Assembly (NCBI GenBank): GCA_003427395.1 | Contig: BFEA01000081.1 | Location: 807,096-830,150 of the forward strand | DNA: 23,055 bases | Direction: 5' to 3' | DNA from: Chara braunii | Taxonomy: Eukaryota; Streptophyta; Charophyceae; Charales; Characeae | In this document: positions 1 to 8,263 of the stretch, in pieces | Layout of the letters: the number at the start of each line of letters is the position of its first letter | Position numbering within the stretch: position 1 is the stretch's first letter | Notes under the pieces: model-generated | Databases searched by the model: none | Told to the model about the DNA's origin: nothing | Seen by the model: the letters and a program-made list of their open reading frames with translations, nothing else | Position numbers and translations under genes: made by a program

Positions 1-215
1 AGGGTACCTACCTCTTCGACAGAGTGCTGAAGAGCAAAATGAAGTAGTTGGCCACCGACCGTTGGGGGGCAGGGTGTCGATCCCTCGACTGATAGGTCGA
101 TTCAGAAGACTAAAAGGCATCGGACGAGTCCGTCAATGGACAAGTGAAGTGAAGTAGCTAGCCAACGAGCGATCGGTCAACGGACTCGATCCGTCGACCA
201 CTCGATCCATAAAAG

Positions 216-226
216 AAAAACGATAG
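216..226 (+). repeat. Target-site duplication, left copy (AAAAACGATAG)
   Basis: This is identical to 311-321 and directly precedes the first base of the U6-derived insert. The partner copy follows the insert's A-run, so the exact border between tail and duplication is ambiguous by a few A residues. Confidence 0.8.
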
Positions 227-310
227 GTCTTACGGGACATCCGTTAAAATTGGAACGATACAGAGGAGATTAGCATGGCCCCTGCGCAAGGATGACACGC
301 ATCAGTCGAA
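227..310 (+). pseudogene. U6 snRNA retropseudogene, 3'-truncated, flanked by an 11-bp target-site duplication
   Basis: The sequence matches the spliceosomal U6 snRNA, the RNA that pairs with the 5' splice site and forms the catalytic core with U2. Visible parts are the plant-type 5' segment GGGACATCC, TTAAAATTGGAACGATACAG, the AGC triad in GATTAGCATGG and the internal stem-loop segment CCCCTGCGCAAGGATGACAC. The normal 5' G sits at 227, directly after AAAAACGATAG (216-226). The same 11 bases recur at 311-321 after an A-run (309-315). A precise 5' end, an A-rich 3' end and an A-started direct repeat are what L1-type target-primed retroposition leaves. Defects: the 5' stem-loop is about 2 nt short, the invariant ACAGAGA box reads ACAGAGG, and about 20 nt of the 3' end are missing. 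There is no terminal T-run for Pol III and no recognisable plant U6 upstream element or TATA box. It is therefore a processed pseudogene rather than a working U6 gene. Confidence 0.88.
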
Positions 311-321
311 AAAAACGATAG
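311..321 (+). repeat. Target-site duplication, right copy (AAAAACGATAG)
   Basis: This is a perfect 11-bp match to 216-226. It begins in the A-run that ends the U6 pseudogene, so the A residues at 311-315 could be either insert tail or duplication. Confidence 0.8.
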
Positions 322-530
322 TCATCGGCTTATAATGGCGAAGCAAAATGGAGTTCTTGACCGCCGATCGTTCGATCGATCGACCAATTGATGGAGAAGC
401 AAAGGAACTACTTAGCCACCGATCGAACGATCGATCGCTCTCTGGATCCGACCCGTGGGTCCATGGGTCGATCGATCGATCGGACGGTCGAGCAGAAGAC
501 CAGAGGCCTTGGCTGATTGGTCAACCCATC

Positions 531-1240
531 GAAGGGTATTATCAGGTGGAGGAGTGCTGCTGATAGCTGTATAGATATACGTGGGAAGTACGGACAGTGA
601 ATGATACGTCAAATGAGGGATAATACATATAAAGCCGTCCAGAAGGGTTTTATCAGGTGGAGTAGTGCTGCAGATAGCTGGATAGATATACGTGGGATGA
701 TTGATACGTCAAATGAGGGATAATACATATAAAGCCGTCCAGCGTATTTTCTGTGACAGAGGAGATGTGAGGGTGAGATCTGAGAGAGGGAGTGAGAGAG
801 CTGCGCCACATGGTGTCATTGGACTTGTTGTTTCTGAGAGTGGATGGATTGATGTAGGAAGCTGGAACACTTGAAAAGAGATATATTAGATATAGTTGGG
901 TATATTACTCACACTAGGATTTGTTGGACTGGGCTCTGGACATGATTGCCGTCAGATTCGTCGATCCCCGGCTGCATTTTCCGTCAGATACTGTGTAAAG
1001 GCTCGCCGTGTGTGTATACCCTCACCGTGTTTCTGTGACAGAGGACAGAGGAGACGTGAGAGGGAGAAAATGTAGGAGTCTTGTTCGGGGGCTGGATGGA
1101 AAATATCTGGGAGGTGGGACAGTGATTGGTACGTCAAAATGGGTATAATAGATGTCGCTATCGCGGCTTTTTTCTCTGTGATAAATGTGGCTCTTGGGTT
1201 TTTTTTTCTCTGTGACAGAGGGGACGTGAGAGAGGAGGAA
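531..1240 (+). repeat. Three-copy repeat; first two units (531-641, 642-742) closely similar
   Basis: Unit 1 (531-641) and unit 2 (642-742) share GAAGGGT-TTATCAGGTGGAG, a GCTG-ATAGATATACGTGGGA block, GATACGTCAAATGAGGGATA and AAAGCCGTCCAG. Unit 1 has about 11 extra bases around 586-597. A diverged third copy at 1091-1152 retains GCTGGATGGA, GGTACGTCAAAAT and GGGTATAATAGAT. A companion motif, CTGTGACAGAGG followed by ACGTGAG-like sequence, occurs at 751-771, 1033-1060 and 1210-1230, so the larger unit contains both blocks. The remainder of 743-1090 and 1240-1420 shows nothing else I can assign. Confidence 0.75.
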
Positions 1241-1426
1241 GAAGACAAGATTGACTAGCGATGGCCAAATTGCATTCGGAACATGCACTTCAATTATTGT
1301 ATTCCATTGAACGATATTAACACTTGGCACCTCTCCCTTGCTCGATAGCGGGCACGCCTGAAGGTGTGAGAGACGGAACTTGTGAAAGAGGCGTGCGAAC
1401 TGATGTCATTTTGAGAAATTTTGACG

Positions 1427-1570
1427 CGTCGTGTGAAACCTATTTCAGTAATTGATTTGAGACTCGTCGTGTGAATACTATTTTAGTAATTGATTGGTAA
1501 ACTGTGACTTTGACTGTGTACTGTGTGCTTTGTCTTGTCGTGTGAAACTTCTCCAGTGATTGATTGGCAA
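1427..1570 (+). repeat. Three copies of a 33-36-bp motif (cGTCGTGTGAA...AGTAATTGATTGG)
   Basis: Copies at 1427-1458, 1465-1497 and 1536-1570 share GTCGTGTGAA and AGT(A/G)ATTGATT. The first two are 38 bp apart; the third lies 71 bp further on. They are irregularly spaced short repeats with no coding sense. Confidence 0.6.
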
Positions 1571-2030
1571 AATCATACTAAAATGTGATTATGACCGTGG
1601 TTTTAACGTATGTGGGTAATCCTTTTTTCCAGAAAAAAAAAAAAAAAGGAAGTCAAAACGAAAAATGGGCTGGTGTCTGTTTGTTTTCCCGGTGAAAAAG
1701 GGAGAACTGTGGCTCTGGTACATTAAGTTTAAAATAGGCAAGTAAAAGACATAAGTGGCCCCGATGTTATGATGTGATAAACTGCACTACCTTCATTACC
1801 CGCAGTGGCGCTTGGCAGACTTAGTAGGGTCGCCTTTTTTGCCCCATAATTTCGTAACTGCTCAAGTTTCCTCTTCTGGACGTCGGGTGTGACTCCATCA
1901 TACTTGCTCCGTACACAAATGGACTTGTCTGATCACCCCCTTTGCTGAGGATATCATCATATCACCGACGGGTCAATAGCAAGAGAGTTGAGGGACACAG
2001 TCACGCCGATGTTCACACTGGGGACACACA
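1571..2030. other. No supported feature
   Basis: An A-run at about 1635-1648 lies just after a T-run (1624-1629), making a weak fold-back. The rest shows no coding signal or repeat that I can recognise. Confidence 0.5.
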
Positions 2031-2033
2031 GTG

Positions 2034-2225
2034 GCATTGACGAGCGACGTTTTGGCTTGAATGGCCGCCCTGCATTGACGAGCGACGTCTTCTTTTCTTT
2101 TTTTTTTTCCTTCTGCAATTTTTGATCCACTTGTAGATGTGATGCCTTCTGTATTCTTGTTTTTTTGAGCGACGTCTTTTCTGGATAAGTATGTTGGAGT
2201 CAAACCCGCGTTGGAGTCAAACCCG
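2034..2225 (+). repeat. Small direct repeats: GCATTGACGAGCGACGT and GTTGGAGTCAAACCCG
   Basis: GCATTGACGAGCGACGT occurs near 2034 and again near 2072; GAGCGACGTCTTTTCT recurs near 2167 after a T-rich stretch. GTTGGAGTCAAACCCG is duplicated in tandem at 2193-2208 and 2210-2225. These are local duplications of low complexity. Confidence 0.6.
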
Positions 2226-2867
2226 ATGTCCAGAATAGGCAAACTTCCAGACTGAGTGAAGCCGAGTCTCATCTTTTATGGATTTCTGGCGGCGGAAGTC
2301 AACCGTCAAGCCGGGCTGTGTTTGAGCTGATTGGTCCCTTCATCTGATCAAGTTCGACTTGGTAAGTGTCCGCACTGTCCGGTTTTCGAACATCTTGGGT
2401 TGGTGCCGAAGTGGGCCATCGTCCGTTCTTTGAACGTCTCTGGGTTTGCTAGGGAGGCCTGGCTGTTCCTTCATCGTATGTCTTTGGTCACTGGAATAAT
2501 TATATGTCGTATACCCGATCATCTATGTGTATGATGTCACCCTCTAGTCGTTTTCTATTGTATTGCAATGGACTTGGAATTCTGGCAGTTCTTGACCATC
2601 CAAGCGTGGCTACCCAGTAAATTTCTTTAATTGCCGATTGCTGTGAAATTCTGCTTATTCGAATTTGCTGAAGTAACCTTTTCTACGAATGCCTTCGTCC
2701 AACCAAGCCTCTTTCACAAGATGTGGGCCCTCTGGACCATTCTCACTTGCCGGGCCAATTTCTTGTCCTTTCTATCAGTCCTTCACGTCACCAGTCTGTT
2801 TCAATAGCTATCTGTTCCAACTTTTCAGAGAAGTTGAGAAAACTGATTACTCCAAGAGACCAAGGTC
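2226..2867. other. No supported feature
   Basis: Short open frames exist on both strands but none looks like a known family and none has a supporting context. There are no obvious repeats. Confidence 0.5.
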
Positions 2868-2901
2868 ATTTGTGTGTGTGTGTGTGGGTGGGGGGGGGGG
2901 C
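2868..2901 (+). repeat. GT microsatellite running into a G-run
   Basis: TGTGTGTG repeats pass through GTGGGTGG into a run of ten or more G residues. The G-run could take part in a G-quadruplex, but no regulatory role is shown. Confidence 0.9.
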
Positions 2902-3424
2902 AGAACATGAACCGCACAAAACATGTAGTGCAGCTGAGGTTCTGTCCATCTGTAGCAGATGCAGTTCTGCTAGTGCACCACTACGGGCTGGTCACTGTAA
3001 ATGAACTTTTATCTGTTCTACTGCACCACCATGCAAGGAATATGAGTGTGAGCGATATACATAAAATCAAGTTGCGAAATCACACAGCTGAGCAAGTAGT
3101 AGTATCCCAAGTAGAGAGTACAAATGCACCGAGAAAACCATCCATAAAGAGCAATACATAGGCCACACCAACACAGTATCCAGAGTCGCTCTCTATGTCT
3201 GGCGCACAGCGCCCAGCCTACTCTACCATACTATCCTACGCTACAGCTAGTTCACACAACAGGATCACTTCGGCTCACGAAGACCAATGTACATGACTGT
3301 CCAAACCATCGGCGACCTCTCTTCATGTACCAGGTAGGTATCTCGTCACCCTCAATCAGGCCTTTATTATCCCACGCAGCGCCTCACTCCCTGAAGACCA
3401 CCCGATCATCCGCTGTACCCCCTG
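2902..3424. other. No supported feature
   Basis: Intermediate base composition and no recognised family. The short open frames have no conserved motif. Confidence 0.5.
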
Positions 3425-4090
3425 GTGCCTAGCAGCCTGGCTATGGCCGCCTGCGCCCCACTGCCCTGCAGCGCCCCACTTCACCTCTCGCGCCCCATCA
3501 GCGCCCTCGGCAGCAGCGCAGCATCAAGCGAGAGCGCAGCAGCACTTCCGCATTGCCAGCGCTGGCCAGAATGCCTGACCTGGGCTGCCTCACTTCCTTT
3601 ATGGAAGTGGCAGCCTGCTGCATGCTGCGTGTGGCCTGGCTGGAAGCTTCCAGTAGCTTCCGGTTGGGCCTCAGACCCTGTGCCCAGGCCGAGACTTACA
3701 GTTGAGGGCCTGGGCCCTTTACAGTTGGGGGGCGCGGCCTGAGTCTCCGGACTTGGGCTGTTAGCTGCATCTGCGCAGGGCCCCCAGGTAGGTGCATCGG
3801 CTGTACTGTTTTTCCAGAGGCCGACGGCCTGCTTCTCAATGTATCGGCCCTGCTTTGTGTGTAGGTGCCCAGGCACGACTTTCGTGGCCTGGGCCAACTG
3901 TACGGCGCAGCTTAGTGAGGCTCGCGCGTTCACTCAACCAACTGATGCGCTGCAAGAGCCTGAATACCCACATATGGAAATGTCGAATTTGGCCTGTGAC
4001 GAATATTCAGGCCCGCCTTCACTTAGGGCGGGCACTTGGCTTGCTGGGGCCTTGGCCCAGAACAATGTGATGTCTGAAAGGGCCACTTGA
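3425..4090. other. GC-rich, palindrome-rich stretch
   Basis: The segment is visibly GC-richer than its surroundings and contains several perfect inverted repeats. They are GCCAGCGCTGGC (3555-3566), CACTTCC/GGAAGTG (3591-3609), CTGGAAGCTTCCAG (3640-3653), GAATATTC (4001-4008), GCCCGCC/GGCGGGC (4011-4033) and a CTGGG..CC-TT-GG-CCCAG hairpin with one bulge (4044-4060). Open frames of 80-150 codons occur on both strands, as expected where GC content is high. None resembles a known protein, so I do not call a gene. Confidence 0.6.
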
Positions 4091-4157
4091 GGGCTTGCTG
4101 CAGCAGGAGTATTTGAGTTCAGCTGTTTTGCTGCACGGCAGGTCACTGCAGGTCAGT

Positions 4158-4278
4158 CATGAATCATATCTATGGGTCGCTGGAACCGTTCTCCAGCACG
4201 ATGGCTCTCAGATTCTGTGTACTCAAAGAATTCACTCAAGGTTATGTATATGGGACGCTGGACCCGGTTTCCAGAAGG
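4158..4278 (+). repeat. Two degenerate copies of an about 40-bp segment
   Basis: Near 4165 the sequence reads ATCTATGGGTCGCTGGAACC followed by GTTCTCCAGCA. Near 4245 it reads ATGTATATGGGACGCTGGAC followed by CGGTTTCCAGAAG. The period is about 80 bp. Confidence 0.5.
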
Positions 4279-4412
4279 TGACAACCACCACCACTACCGC
4301 TAGTTGGGCCTCCCCTACAACGATAGTGGTGTCTTCTCCCACCAGCACCACGAGGGGGCTTTTTCTGCCAAGAAAAACAGAAAGAAAACTTAAGGTGAAG
4401 TTTACCTAGTAG

Positions 4413-4790
4413 TCAATCTGCAGTGCAGTGGAAAGTGTTATGCTGGCACTGAAGTTCTTCTGCTGCATATTAAGTTTTGCTGCACCCCACTGGAGATGCA
4501 CTTTACATGCAGCCGGACAGAAGTCCACATGCTGCAGATGAACTTCTTCTGCATTGCAACTTACAGAGGGACTTCATCTGCTCAGATGCACTTCTGTTTC
4601 CCTACACATGAAGTTCATGTGCTGCATGTGAATGTTATCTGAAGTGCATCAGGTCAGATGAAGAAGCTCATCTGCAGTGCATGCTACACTACTGATGAAC
4701 TTCATCTGCACTGCAAATAATCTTATCTGCACTATAAATGAACTTCTACTGCACTGCAGGTGAAGTATTTCTGCAGTGCAACAAATCTTT
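4413..4790. repeat. Degenerate array of two fused palindromes (GATGAACTTCATC + TGCACTGCA)
   Basis: About ten imperfect units are strung through 378 bp. The best copy is at 4694-4715 and reads GATGAACTTCATC directly followed by TGCACTGCA. Both parts are self-complementary apart from one central base, so each unit can fold twice and reads almost the same on either strand. Other copies vary as GATGAAGAAGCTCATC-TGCAGTGCA (4656 onward), ATGAACTTCTTC-TGCATTGCA and ATGAACTTCTAC-TGCACTGCA. Spacing is irregular. Confidence 0.65.
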
Positions 4791-5187
4791 TTTTCTTTTC
4801 AAGCCCTGGGTAACGAGTCCAAATTTCCAAAACTGAAATTAGGGTTTCGGGGTCAAATTTTATGTTTTTTGAAAAAAACAAATTTGGCCTGTGCTTGTTT
4901 GGTTCAAGGTTGCTGTGTGCCAAATTTTGTGTCATTTGGAGAATTGGAATTTCCTTGATTTGCTAAAGATGAACGTTTGCAGCAGCAGACCGAATTCTGC
5001 TGCCAGTGCAAGAGATTTGGTACTGCAGAACTGTTTCAGCAAGCATATTGTGTGTGTATGTGTGTGTTTAGATTGCCACCTGAACAGCCGCTTTTCCACT
5101 CAGGTGCATACATCCAAATTTGAGACAGCCTTATCATATAATCTCCTATCAAGTAGTATGAACTTGTACATGATATTTTTAACGAAC
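4791..5187. other. No supported feature apart from a short GT-rich run
   Basis: A short TGTGTGTATGTGTGTGT run lies at about 5050-5067. A T-rich segment with AAATTTCC and AAATTTGG motifs lies at 4790-4960. No gene, RNA or larger repeat is recognised. Confidence 0.5.
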
Positions 5188-5490
5188 AATTGTAATGTTT
5201 AAGGTGAAACAATCATAATTGCAGTAACTGTTGTCGTTTGTTGAGGCGCAACCCCCTCCCGTTCTGTCTACTTGAGCACAAGGTGGGTACACGCCTGTTT
5301 GCCTTTCAGCACACATGCAATGAATTGTGTCGGGTCACTGAATTGTAATGTTTAAGGTGAAACAACCATTACAGTTGTTTATTCTTTTAAGGTGCAACCC
5401 CCTCCCCTTCTGTCTACTTAAGCGTGGGGTGGGTACACACCTGTTCGTTTTTCAGCACGCATGCAATTCACTGTGTCGGGTCTCTTGGTG
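5188..5490 (+). repeat. Two-copy tandem duplication, period about 153 bp
   Basis: Both units begin with AATTGTAATGTTTAAGGTGA (5188 and 5341). They then share GCAACCCCCTCCC, TTCTGTCTACTT, GGTGGGTACAC, TTTCAGCAC, CATGCAAT and TGTGTCGGGTC. The second unit runs directly into the 35-38-bp array that follows, so that array grew from the unit's 3' end. Confidence 0.8.
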
Positions 5491-5637
5491 ATGCGCATCC
5501 GTATGCATTGTTTGTGTGCAATTAATTGTGTCAGGTCTCTTGGTGATGCGCATCCGTATGCATTGTTTGGGTCTCTTGATGCGCATCCGTATGCATTGTT
5601 TGGGTCTCTTGGTGATGCGCATCCGTATGCATTGTTT
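5479..5637 (+). repeat. Four copies of a 35-38-bp minisatellite (GGTCTCTTGGTGATGCGCAT...)
   Basis: Copies are at 5479-5513, 5534-5568, 5570-5601 and about 5603-5637. Each contains GGTCTCTTGGTGATGCGCAT followed by CCGTATGCATTGTTT. The third lacks three bases (GGT). Identity is near perfect, so expansion was recent relative to neighbouring repeats. The peptide repeats seen in translation on either strand are products of the array. Confidence 0.9.
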
Positions 5638-5706
5638 GGGCATGTGAAAGTGTGCGTGTGCCATTGGCAAACCATGGTATGAGACCCGATACCACCGGAT
5701 GTCTGA

Positions 5707-5809
5707 GGCTTCTGTAACATACCGGTACCCCTCAGGAACGAGATCTTGTAGGCATGGAACAGATGCATCAGGTAAAAGAAGGTACACAAATGACTATGAT
5801 GAACCATAA
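5707..5809 (+). repeat. About 103-bp direct repeat, first copy
   Basis: This segment matches 5991-6092 almost base for base, including TCTGTAACATACCGG, GAACGAGATCTTGTAGGCAT and GACTATGATGAACCATAA. The offset is 284 bp. Confidence 0.9.
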
Positions 5810-5990
5810 GATCAGCATCAATGCTTCGAATGCAGTTTGCGGACGAGCTCGACCACACAGGATAATGCCGCAGAAACAAACACTTAAACCACCAGAACTT
5901 CCACGTTTTTAGGCCGTTAACACGGTGGCTGAATCGGTGCGCCGCACGGATCCATGTGCATTTGTGACAGATTGCTGTTTTGTCAGACTT

Positions 5991-6092
5991 GGTTTCTGTA
6001 ACATACCGGCACCCCTCAGGAACGAGATCTTGTAGGCATGGAACAGATGCATCGTGTAAAGGAAGGTAGGCAAATGACTATGATGAACCATA
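5991..6092 (+). repeat. About 103-bp direct repeat, second copy
   Basis: This is the partner of 5707-5809. It differs by a few substitutions (ACCGGC for ACCGGT, CGTGTAAAGG for AGGTAAAAGA). It is preceded by a partial copy of the GACAGATTGCTGTTTTGTCA motif (5966 onward), which becomes a 55-bp tandem array just after it. Confidence 0.9.
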
Positions 6093-6097
6093 ATGGT

Positions 6098-6262
6098 GAC
6101 AGATTGCTGTTTTGTCAGACTTGTGCTGACCTGTCACGAGGCTGAACCTTCTGACAGATTGCTGTTTTGTCACATTTGCTCTGACCCGTCACGAGGCTGA
6201 ACCTTCTGACAGATCGCTGTTTTGTCAGGCTTGCTATGACCTGTCACGAGGCTGAACCTTCT
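6098..6262 (+). repeat. Three copies of a 55-bp tandem repeat
   Basis: GACAG-started units begin at 6098, 6153 and 6208, with the next GACAG at 6263, giving an exact 55-bp period. Each holds GACAGATTGCTGTTTTGTCA, a variable CTTG..CTGACC segment and TCACGAGGCTGAACCTTCT. The first two units can form a 6-bp CTGACA/TGTCAG stem. One unit-equivalent is recognisable in the related element at 7513-7573, so the amplification is specific to this copy. Confidence 0.88.
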
Positions 6263-6506
6263 GACAGTCTGTTTGATACCCTCACAATGCTTTCAGTCAT
6301 GACTAAGCTTCAGTCCTTGATGCAAGTGGGCAAACACAGCAAAGCATCCGTTATGGCATGGACAAGGCGACTTCTAGCACAGCATACTACTGGCCACACA
6401 GCAGGGCGACCAGATGGGCACGTGGGCGGGAGGGCGAACACAGAACAATACAACAACGGACTCTTCACAATAATGCAAGGAAGTATGTAGTAAAGCAAGC
6501 AGGGTA

Positions 6507-6565
6507 CTGCCAGGTGGGAAGGACTTTTTTTTTTTTTTTTTTTTCCCTGCCAGGTGGGAAGGACT
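6507..6565. repeat. 19-bp direct repeat flanking T20CC
   Basis: CTGCCAGGTGGGAAGGACT occurs at 6507-6525 and 6547-6565. Between the copies are T20 (from 6525, sharing the last base of the left copy) and CC. The related copy 2 has one comparable sequence (GCAGGCGGAAGGGAC, near 7828) and no T-run. This fits a very short poly(A)-only retroposition on the minus strand with its target-site duplication. A 40-bp tandem duplication is the alternative. Confidence 0.6.
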
Positions 6566-6584
6566 ACAACATCAAGGCACAAAT

Positions 6585-6657
6585 AAGAAACAAAAAAAAA
6601 AAGAAAAAAAAAAGAAAAAAAGGAAAAAAGAAAAAGAAAAGAAAAAGAGGAAGAAGA
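6585..6657 (+). repeat. A/G-rich low-complexity tract
   Basis: Runs of A broken by single or double G residues grade into GAGGAAGAAGAAG. A single open frame crosses the tract and gives a lysine-rich peptide, which is a composition artefact. Confidence 0.9.
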
Positions 6658-6959
6658 AGAACATTAACCCATGAAAGCAGCAACAAGAAAAGCGGACGAT
6701 CACCCACTCGTTGGAAGACCCCGCAAACTGTGGGTGCATGCCAACATCAGGAGCCAGGAAGCCATGAGACCAATGACCGTCACACCGGAAAATAGCAAGA
6801 CCCTCTAATAGTGTTGCAGCCTTGCAGGCACTCCAGACAAACGGGCACCGGCTACTTAGAATAACTCATAAGGTATTTGTAATGACCCGCCAAAACACAG
6901 ACTGAGAACACTGCTGATTTCTGGGATTTGCCGCTGGAATGTATGCCTTGCTGAGATTC

Positions 6960-7060
6960 CCGCATTCTTCTGTAATTTCTAAGTCTGTCTGTGTGTGTGC
7001 CTGCTGGTCTGCGTGCCTGTCTGAGTGCTTGTCGGCCTGAGTATGTGTGTGACCCGCAAG
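6960..7060 (+). repeat. TG/CTG-rich low-complexity segment
   Basis: Repeated GTCTG, TGTGTGTG, CCTGCTGG and GCCTGTCTGAG words form a degenerate simple repeat with no other assignable content. Confidence 0.55.
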
Positions 7061-7127
7061 GGTACTTGTTGGTTGGTAGGCCCCGCAGGGCCGGTACTTA
7101 CCCTTGGCCGTGACTTTGAGGGTTGCA

Positions 7128-7320
7128 GCAGGGAAAAACACTCAAGTAGCGGGGGTAGGCCCGCGACACTTAAGAGCAGCGGGAAAAACACTCAAGTAGC
7201 AGGTAGGCCGGTACCAGTCCAAGTGTCGAGGCCGAGCAGAAGAAGACAAAAAGTCGGCATTTTTAGAGGCCCGGTAGCGGTAGGCTAGAGGTAGGCCGGT
7301 ACCAGTCCAAGTAGCCTGAG
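7128..7320 (+). repeat. Local duplications of GGGAAAAACACTCAAGTAGC and TAGGCCGGTACCAGTCCAAG
   Basis: GGGAAAAACACTCAAGTAGC occurs at about 7132 and 7180, each followed by a GGTAGGCC motif. GAGGTAGGCCGGTACCAGTC or its close relative occurs at about 7200 and 7289. The segment joins dispersed-family copies 1 and 2. The remainder to 7490 shows nothing further. Confidence 0.7.
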
Positions 7321-7489
7321 TCTAGGGCATGTACGGATGATGTCAGAGCCTGCAATGAGGTTTCCCTCCGAAAGGGAGGAGGTACTGGTTGCTGGGAGGC
7401 CGCACGGCCTAGGAAGTCACCGCCCAAGAGGCAAGTAGGCCACTATATCTTCGGGAGGTAACAGACTGTTTCATCGGACCACACGCAAT

Positions 7490-8135
7490 AATACATCACA
7501 GACAAACACTAAAGAAGTAACGGACTGTTTCATCGGACTTTAAGCTACTACCCATCAGGAGGCTAAACCCTCGACAGTCCGCTGGATCCCCTCATTATGC
7601 TTCCAATCATAACCAGCATTGAACCCTGATGCAAATGTCGAGTAAAAACAACAAAGCATCCAACACAGCATGGTCAAAGGCAACTTTTAGCCCAGCATAC
7701 TGGGCAAGCAGCTGGGCCAGCAGATGCACAGGGAGGCGGGAGGGCAGATACATAATAATACAACAATTGACTTAATGCAAATATAATACAAGGCAGCACA
7801 TACTAAATTAAAAGCAAGTGGACGAGCAGGCGGAAGGGACAGCAACGCAGCAATGCACATCTCAGCACATAAATCCATAGAAGCATCAAGGAGCAAAGCG
7901 GATTATTACCTACCCACATCATATGAAAGTTCCAGCAGACTGTAGATTCACGCCTTCATCATGAGCCAAGAAGCCACAAGATGAATGTTAAACTTTGTCT
8001 CCACTAGAAACTACAGAGAGTCTGACACGGGTATCCCAAACACAACAATCTACCTATTAGTGTTGCAGGCACTTCATACAAACACGCACTAACTATCTCA
8101 GACTGGCATATAAAGATAATGTGTAGACTTCAGTA
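7490..8135 (+). mobile_element. Dispersed repeat family, copy 2
   Basis: This copy is collinear with 6136-6890 and more diffusely with 12720-13035. It carries one diverged equivalent of the 55-bp unit (7513-7573), then GACAGTCCGCTGGATCCCC, CATTATGCTTCC, CAAAGCATCCAACACAGCAT, AGCCAAGAAGCCACAAGATG and a TATTAGTGTTGCAGGCACTT end block. It lacks the T20 and A-rich additions of copy 1 and so represents the simpler structure. No coding capacity is supported. Confidence 0.6.
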
Positions 8136-8172
8136 GTCAGACAAATAAAGTTATACCACACATACCACACAC

Positions 8173-8263
8173 TAAATAGACAACAACTCAAAAAAACAAA
8201 GTAGCAATGAGGTTACACAACACAATAAATAGACAACAACCCAAAAAAACGAAGTAGCAATGA
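8173..8263 (+). repeat. 38-bp direct repeat, period 53 bp
   Basis: TAAATAGACAACAAC(T/C)CAAA...AGTAGCAATGA is present at 8173-8210 and 8226-8263 with two substitutions. It lies just beyond dispersed-family copy 2. Confidence 0.9.

Larger units (their letters stand above)
30..480. repeat. Degenerate GATCGATC-rich tandem repeat, about 105-110 bp, with a half-length last interval
   Basis: Four related segments follow the pattern gaagtag-ttagccaccga(t/c)cg and lead into runs of CGATCGATCG. They start near 41, 151, 351 and 405. The first two are 110 bp apart. The second and third are 200 bp apart, but removing the 95-bp U6 insertion (227-321) leaves about 105 bp, so the insertion apparently split an existing repeat unit. 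The last interval is about half a unit. Divergence between copies is high. No protein is supported here; the short frames follow the repeat. Confidence 0.6.
6136..6890 (+). mobile_element. Dispersed repeat family, copy 1
   Basis: This copy is collinear with 7490-8135. Shared blocks are GAGGCTGAACC..CGACAGTC, a CCCTCA-(A/T)ATGCTTcCA block, CAAAGCATCC, GGGAGGCGGGAGGGC-like sequence and, at the far end, TAGTGTTGCAG followed by GGCACTCCAGACAAACG. It contains two additions absent from copy 2: a 19-bp duplication around a T20 tract (6507-6565) and an A-rich stretch (about 6585-6657). No open frame or terminal repeat is visible, so the element class is unknown. A dispersed non-coding transposon derivative is the likeliest reading. 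Confidence 0.6.

Noticed and set aside
227-310. Functional U6 gene
   Set aside because: The ACAGAGA box is altered, the 3' end and Pol III T-run are missing, no plant U6 promoter elements are seen, and target duplications flank it.
3481-3933. 150-codon minus-strand frame and overlapping plus-strand frames as genes
   Set aside because: Open frames on both strands are expected in this GC-rich stretch, and no motif, family resemblance or gene context supports any of them.
5884-5895. Second end of the TTAA element (TTAAACCACCAG)
   Set aside because: Twelve bases match the terminus at 9766, but the match stops there and no partner end lies within reach.
6358-6795. 145-codon lysine-rich frame
   Set aside because: Produced by the A-rich tract and the T-run inside dispersed-family copy 1.
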